Below, piece by piece: positions 60,623 through 64,000 of a DNA stretch of 64,000 nucleotides. The notes under the pieces are model-generated. The model saw only the letters and a list, made by a program, of their open reading frames with translations, was not told the DNA's origin and searched no databases. The DNA comes from an uncultured Verrucomicrobiota bacterium (GTDB taxonomy: Bacteria > Verrucomicrobiota > Verrucomicrobiia > Opitutales > Seribacteraceae): assembly GCA_902569115.1 (NCBI GenBank), contig CACFTI010000007.1:18277-82276 (forward strand), given 5' to 3'. The translations under genes and the position numbers were made by a program. Each line of letters starts with the position of its first letter. Position 1 is the stretch's first letter.

Positions 60623-61135
60623 ATGCAAAATATTTCCGTTTCCCAAAGTTTTGATAAAAGAAAGCAGAATTCAGGCATTCCCCTGATTGATGTGAGGACG
60701 CCTGCGGAGTATGAATCGATCCATGCTGATGGGGCGGTGAATCATCCGATGGAATCCTTGCAGGTAGAGAAAATACCTTTTTCCAAAGAGGTGGAAATCC
60801 ATGTGATCTGCCAGTCCGGTGGACGCTCCATGAAGGTGAGCCAGAAACTTGAGGCTGTCGGATTTACCAATATCGTAAATATTGAGGGGGGAACTTCAGA
60901 ATGGCATGCGGCTGGGTTGCCGGTCATGGAGGGGAAGAAAGTGATGTCCCTCGAAAGGCAGGTGCGGATCGCGGCAGGTTCGCTGGTGATGATTGGAGCC
61001 GCGGTCGGGCAATTTGTGCATCCGGGTGGGTTTGGATTATCCGCGTTTATCGGAGCGGGATTAGTCTTTGCCGGGGTGACGGATACCTGCGGGATGGGGA
61101 TTATGATTGCGAAGATGCCCTGGAACCGGGCCTAG
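60623..61135 (+). CDS. Rhodanese-domain protein fused to DUF2892
   Basis: A 170-residue protein. The rhodanese domain (about 1-100) has LIDVRTPAEYESIHADGAVN and the active-site loop VICQSGGRSMK, with the catalytic Cys intact. The remainder (about 108-165) is a DUF2892-type membrane pair: ERQVRIAAGSLVMIGAAVG, then GFGLSAFIGAGLVFAGVTDTCGMG, including the conserved C. Such proteins anchor a sulfurtransferase to the inner membrane and occur with sulfide or thiosulfate handling, though no such genes are nearby. An AT-rich 189-base stretch without genes precedes it. The stop is 9 bases from that of the convergent dihydrouridine synthase. Confidence 0.9.
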   Translation: MQNISVSQSFDKRKQNSGIPLIDVRTPAEYESIHADGAVNHPMESLQVEKIPFSKEVEIHVICQSGGRSMKVSQKLEAVGFTNIVNIEGGTSEWHAAGLPVMEGKKVMSLERQVRIAAGSLVMIGAAVGQFVHPGGFGLSAFIGAGLVFAGVTDTCGMGIMIAKMPWNRA

Positions 61136-61144
61136 CAATCCAAC

Positions 61145-62260
61145 TTACCAGACTTCCACCGGGCCCTTGGGGACACCAATCTCTTTTCTTTGCTTTGCCT
61201 GGAAGGTGTCTTCTTCTTCCATGAAGGAGGCGATCATGGGTGCCATTTGATAGCGTTGCAATAATTCGCCGGTGTCATCAGTAAATTGTTTTCTCCATTC
61301 AAGGTAATCAGATAACACCTTTTCAAAATCTGTGCGGGAGCTGATTTTCACCACCGCGGTGTTAAAGGGTTTGACCGGCCCGAAACGTTTGGAGTACCAG
61401 GGAGCTACTTTCCGGAACTGCAGGGATCCGCGGTCTTCCCCGAACACTTCGACCATAAGATCATAGTGTCTGCACATGACCCGGATTCTTTCCTCAAAAC
61501 TGGGTTCCGGGGGAAGGGTGCCCGATTCCAAGTATTGCTGGGTATGGAGGAAAATCCAGGGGTTGTAAAAGGCACCCCGTCCGGCGGATACACCATGGCA
61601 ACCGGTCTTTTCGATCATATGCTTTGCCGCTTCGGGCGTGGTGACATCGCCATTACCAATGACCGGAATGCTTTTTATCGCTTCGACCACTTTTCGAATA
61701 CCCTCCAGGTTGACCACCCCTTCAAATCCCTGGGCCCGGGTACGGCCGTGTACAAAAATGGCAGCGACACCGGCATCCTCGAGGGCACGGGCAAGATCGG
61801 GGGCGGTTAAATTTTTATCGTCCCATCCCAGACGCATCTTTGCGGTAATCGGGACATCGACGGCTTCAACCATGGCACGGATCAGTCCCTGGGTTTTGGG
61901 CAGTTCATTCATCATGCTGGCACCACCCCCGGTTTTGGTGACCTTGGGGACGGGGCAGCCCATGTTGACATCGATGGAATCAACCCCGTGCTCCTGTAAA
62001 AGGATCGAGGCGTCACGCATCTCCTCTTTGACCCCGCCAAACAACTGGACGGAGAGGGGGCTGTCCTGATCATTGGTCTCGATCAATTTGAGGGCCTTGG
62101 GGTTTTGTTCGATCAGGGAACGCGCATTGACCAAATCAGTGGTGCACAGGTCGACCCCGCCAATTTCCCGAATGACCAGACGAAAGGGCAGGTTGGTGTA
62201 GCCAGCCAGGGGAGACAGGAAAAGATTCGATGAAAGCTGAAGCTGGCCCAGAGAAAACAT
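61145..62260 (-). CDS. dus: tRNA-dihydrouridine synthase (Dus family)
   Basis: An FMN-dependent TIM-barrel enzyme. The track start is a TTG at 62305; the ATG at 62260 (MFSLGQLQLSSNLFLSPLAG) is more likely and gives 371 residues, while an ATG at 62281 is another option. Diagnostic blocks: SPLAGYTNLPFRLVIRE (FMN phosphate side), SIDVNMGCPVPKVTKTGGGASMM with the catalytic Cys near 105, ITAKMRLGWDD, IFVHGRTRAQGFEG, PVIGNGDVTTPEAA and GVSAGRGAFYNPWIF. It reduces specific uridines in tRNA D-loops. The pattern is nearest DusB. The C-terminal extension (about 300-371) is helical, typical of Dus. Confidence 0.92.
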   Translation of the reverse strand: MFSLGQLQLSSNLFLSPLAGYTNLPFRLVIREIGGVDLCTTDLVNARSLIEQNPKALKLIETNDQDSPLSVQLFGGVKEEMRDASILLQEHGVDSIDVNMGCPVPKVTKTGGGASMMNELPKTQGLIRAMVEAVDVPITAKMRLGWDDKNLTAPDLARALEDAGVAAIFVHGRTRAQGFEGVVNLEGIRKVVEAIKSIPVIGNGDVTTPEAAKHMIEKTGCHGVSAGRGAFYNPWIFLHTQQYLESGTLPPEPSFEERIRVMCRHYDLMVEVFGEDRGSLQFRKVAPWYSKRFGPVKPFNTAVVKISSRTDFEKVLSDYLEWRKQFTDDTGELLQRYQMAPMIASFMEEEDTFQAKQRKEIGVPKGPVEVW

Positions 62261-62497
62261 TACCTGACAAGCATGAATCATTAGCCGTTTTTTACAATCC
62301 CACAAAAAATCCGGTTGTTAAACTTAGAAACCATCTTTGGCCTCTTGTTTTTACTTTTCGTGAATGTATGAACCGGATGTCAGGAATAGATATGCTTTGG
62401 TCAGGAATATATACTCTTAAAGAATTAATGTGACGCTATTTACTCTTATGCTTGGAATAAAGAATTTACTCCCTATCTTGGAGGTAAAAGGAGTTAT

Positions 62498-64000
62498 ATG
62501 GTGAGACAGCAATTTTATAAGAAACAATCTATTGTTATCTTTTTCTCAGTAGCCTGCTCTCTGTTTATCCTGACGCCTGTTCTTGCCGATAAAGAATTTT
62601 CGATCGAAGATACTTTCAAGACTCACTGTGTGAAGTGCCATGGTGCCAAGGGTAAGGTCAAAGGTGAAGTGAATTTAGTTTCCTACTTGGAGGGGGATGA
62701 TATTAAGGACAATCCTGAACTGCTGCAGACGGTGATGGAAGTGATTGATTTTGGGGAGATGCCGCCGGAAGAAAACAACCCGATCCCCAAGGATGAGCGG
62801 CAAATAATCGTGAAACATTTGAAGGAAATGTTGGAGGTGGCGGTAAAATCAAAGGAAGAGGTGGTGGTTGCTCCAATACGCCGAATGACCCGTTTTCAGT
62901 ATGCAAATGCGGTCAAAGATCTGTTGGGCTTGAAAGTGGAAGTATTTCCTTTGCCTGAGAAAATGATGCGCGACCGTTCAGGTTACTTCAAACCACATAC
63001 CGGAAAAATGCCGGCGAAGATGACGGTGAGCAGCCGACCGCTGGGGAAATCCGGGCTGATCGAGCCGAGGATGGATGGAGTGGCTCCTTTTCCCCAGGAC
63101 CTGAGGGCAGAGCATGGTTACGATACACAGGGGGATCATTTATCGCTCTCGCCCCTTTTGATGGAAGATTTCTTCCGGTTAAGCCGGAGTATTGTAAAGA
63201 GCCCTTCGTTTAATCCAAAAAATGTAGGGGTGTGGAAACAATATTTTGAGGAACTGAAACCGGAAATTAACCAGTCGGATGAATTGAAATCGCGCCTGCA
63301 AAACCTGCTCAAAAGAGCCTTTCGGGCTCCGGTTGATGATAAAACTTTCAACAAATACTTTTTATTTGCAGAGCAGGAAATGAAGAAAGGTGTCGGTATG
63401 GGCGAACTCATGAAAGATGTCTTTTCCGCAATTCTCGCTTCCCCCCGCTTTCTGTATCTCTATGACCGGGGAGCGGAAGAAAGCAGTAATCCTGAGTTCA
63501 CGCAAGACCTGGATCTGGCATCCCGACTGTCCTTTTTCCTCTGGGGCAGTTTACCGGATGAGGAACTTTTACAGGCGGCAGTGGAGGGAAAAATTCGCGA
63601 GGATGAGCAATTAGGCAGACAGGTGGATCGGATGCTGACCGATCAAAAACTGAAAAGGTTTTGTGATTCGTTTCCCATTCAGTGGTTACAACTGGACCGG
63701 ATTATATCGGCTGTGCCCGATGAGAAGAAATATAAGGATTTTTATTATGCAGCTCCCTTATACCGCACGACTATGGATATGATGATGGAACCCCTGCTGC
63801 TCTTCGAAACGGTATTGATCGAAGACCGGTCGATTCTCGAGCTAATTGATTCGAATTACACTTTTCGTTCTCCCCGGCTGAGGAAATGGTATGGTGAAGA
63901 ACCTGGAGGGAGACTGGGCGGTCCGGTGACCATTCCCTTTGCGAGGCAACCCGTTGCTGATAGACGGCATGGAGGCGTAATCACCAATGGAGCAGTCATG
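62498..64000 (+). CDS. DUF1592/DUF1588-type cytochrome-like protein (PSD1-type), N-terminal 501 codons (runs off the window)
   Basis: The track omits it because no stop falls inside the window. From the ATG at 62498 the frame is open to base 64000. AGGAG precedes it by 4-5 bases, an excellent ribosome-binding site. A signal peptide (IVIFFSVACSLFILTPVLA) is followed by FKTHCVKCHGAKGKVKG, a c-type heme site near residue 47. The following regions match the multi-domain PVC family with DUF1587/DUF1592/DUF1588: MTRFQYANAVKDLLGL, LLKRAFRAPVDDKTFNKYFL, ILASPRFLYLYDRG, LASRLSFFLWGSLPDEELL and, at the edge, RRHGGVITNGAVM. A DUF1552 gene would be expected downstream, outside the window. Export and redox function are inferred. 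Confidence 0.9.
   Translation, partial: MVRQQFYKKQSIVIFFSVACSLFILTPVLADKEFSIEDTFKTHCVKCHGAKGKVKGEVNLVSYLEGDDIKDNPELLQTVMEVIDFGEMPPEENNPIPKDERQIIVKHLKEMLEVAVKSKEEVVVAPIRRMTRFQYANAVKDLLGLKVEVFPLPEKMMRDRSGYFKPHTGKMPAKMTVSSRPLGKSGLIEPRMDGVAPFPQDLRAEHGYDTQGDHLSLSPLLMEDFFRLSRSIVKSPSFNPKNVGVWKQYFEELKPEINQSDELKSRLQNLLKRAFRAPVDDKTFNKYFLFAEQEMKKGVGMGELMKDVFSAILASPRFLYLYDRGAEESSNPEFTQDLDLASRLSFFLWGSLPDEELLQAAVEGKIREDEQLGRQVDRMLTDQKLKRFCDSFPIQWLQLDRIISAVPDEKKYKDFYYAAPLYRTTMDMMMEPLLLFETVLIEDRSILELIDSNYTFRSPRLRKWYGEEPGGRLGGPVTIPFARQPVADRRHGGVITNGAVM

Noticed and set aside
62230-62433. 67-aa plus-strand ORF at the 5' end of the dihydrouridine synthase
   Set aside because: Overlaps the dus start on the opposite strand and has no domain or ribosome-binding site.
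1-64000. CRISPR arrays, tRNA or rRNA genes, insertion sequences, toxin-antitoxin or restriction systems
   Set aside because: Looked for repeated spacer-like units, clover-leaf or rRNA-like conserved stretches and transposase, nuclease or methylase motifs. None was seen. Only the module repeat at 56-58 kb and short dyads were found.

Overview
The window reads as chromosomal DNA of a free-living, probably marine bacterium of the PVC group, most likely Verrucomicrobiota. This is an inference from gene families. DUF1549/DUF1553, DUF1501 and DUF1592-type proteins, propeller-plus-cytochrome c proteins with CxxCH motifs, many sulfatases, sialate O-acetylesterase-like esterases, PhoD-like phosphatases and exported TIM-barrel isomerase-like proteins together are typical of Planctomycetota and Verrucomicrobiota. 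The aromatic C-terminal module of two secreted proteins near 56-60 kb fits Verrucomicrobiota. No rRNA, tRNA, CRISPR array, prophage or insertion sequence was found.

Layout. 1-7.5 kb: a minus-strand run of DUF1549/DUF1553 cytochrome-like proteins alternating with DUF1501 proteins, in two tandem pairs, the last DUF1501 gene cut by the window edge. 7.7-19.4 kb: a ThuA-like protein, a DEAD-box RNA helicase, an outer-membrane barrel candidate, two PhoD-like phosphatases, a PIG-L deacetylase and a large propeller/HEAT/cytochrome c protein. 19.5-25.7 kb: an AraC regulator divergent from a three-gene catabolic set (DUF993-like aldolase, TIM-barrel isomerase, Gfo/Idh/MocA dehydrogenase), then a secreted propeller-cytochrome c dehydrogenase facing an azurin. 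26-39 kb: mixed metabolism (TIM-barrel proteins, a sulfatase, SulP transporter, MYG1-like nuclease, ABC-F ATPase, heme A synthase, PfkB kinase). 39-51.6 kb: a polysaccharide-modification region with three esterases, three sulfatases, a SIMPL protein, and a split cytochrome c/propeller pair. 51.7-56.1 kb: a DNA-maintenance run (PolX, ABC-F, SMUG1-type uracil-DNA glycosylase). 56.1-60.6 kb: an AT-richer block with two large secreted proteins sharing an almost identical C-terminal module, and a 56-codon ORF missed by the track. 60.6-64 kb: a rhodanese/DUF2892 protein, a tRNA-dihydrouridine synthase, and a DUF1592-type cytochrome protein running off the end (also absent from the track).

Working together: exported sulfatases and acetylesterases would strip sulfate and acetyl groups from algal or animal polysaccharides. 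Periplasmic dehydrogenases would pass electrons to their own c-type hemes and perhaps to azurin. TIM-barrel isomerases, Gfo/Idh/MocA and PfkB enzymes would process released sugars. No glycoside hydrolase, SusC/SusD pair or sulfatase-maturation enzyme is visible, so the pathway must be completed elsewhere. No clearly new defence or mobile system was found. The least explained items are the duplicated C-terminal module block at 56-60 kb, the inserted binding domains in the DUF1549/DUF1553 proteins, and the fused versus split cytochrome/propeller architecture.
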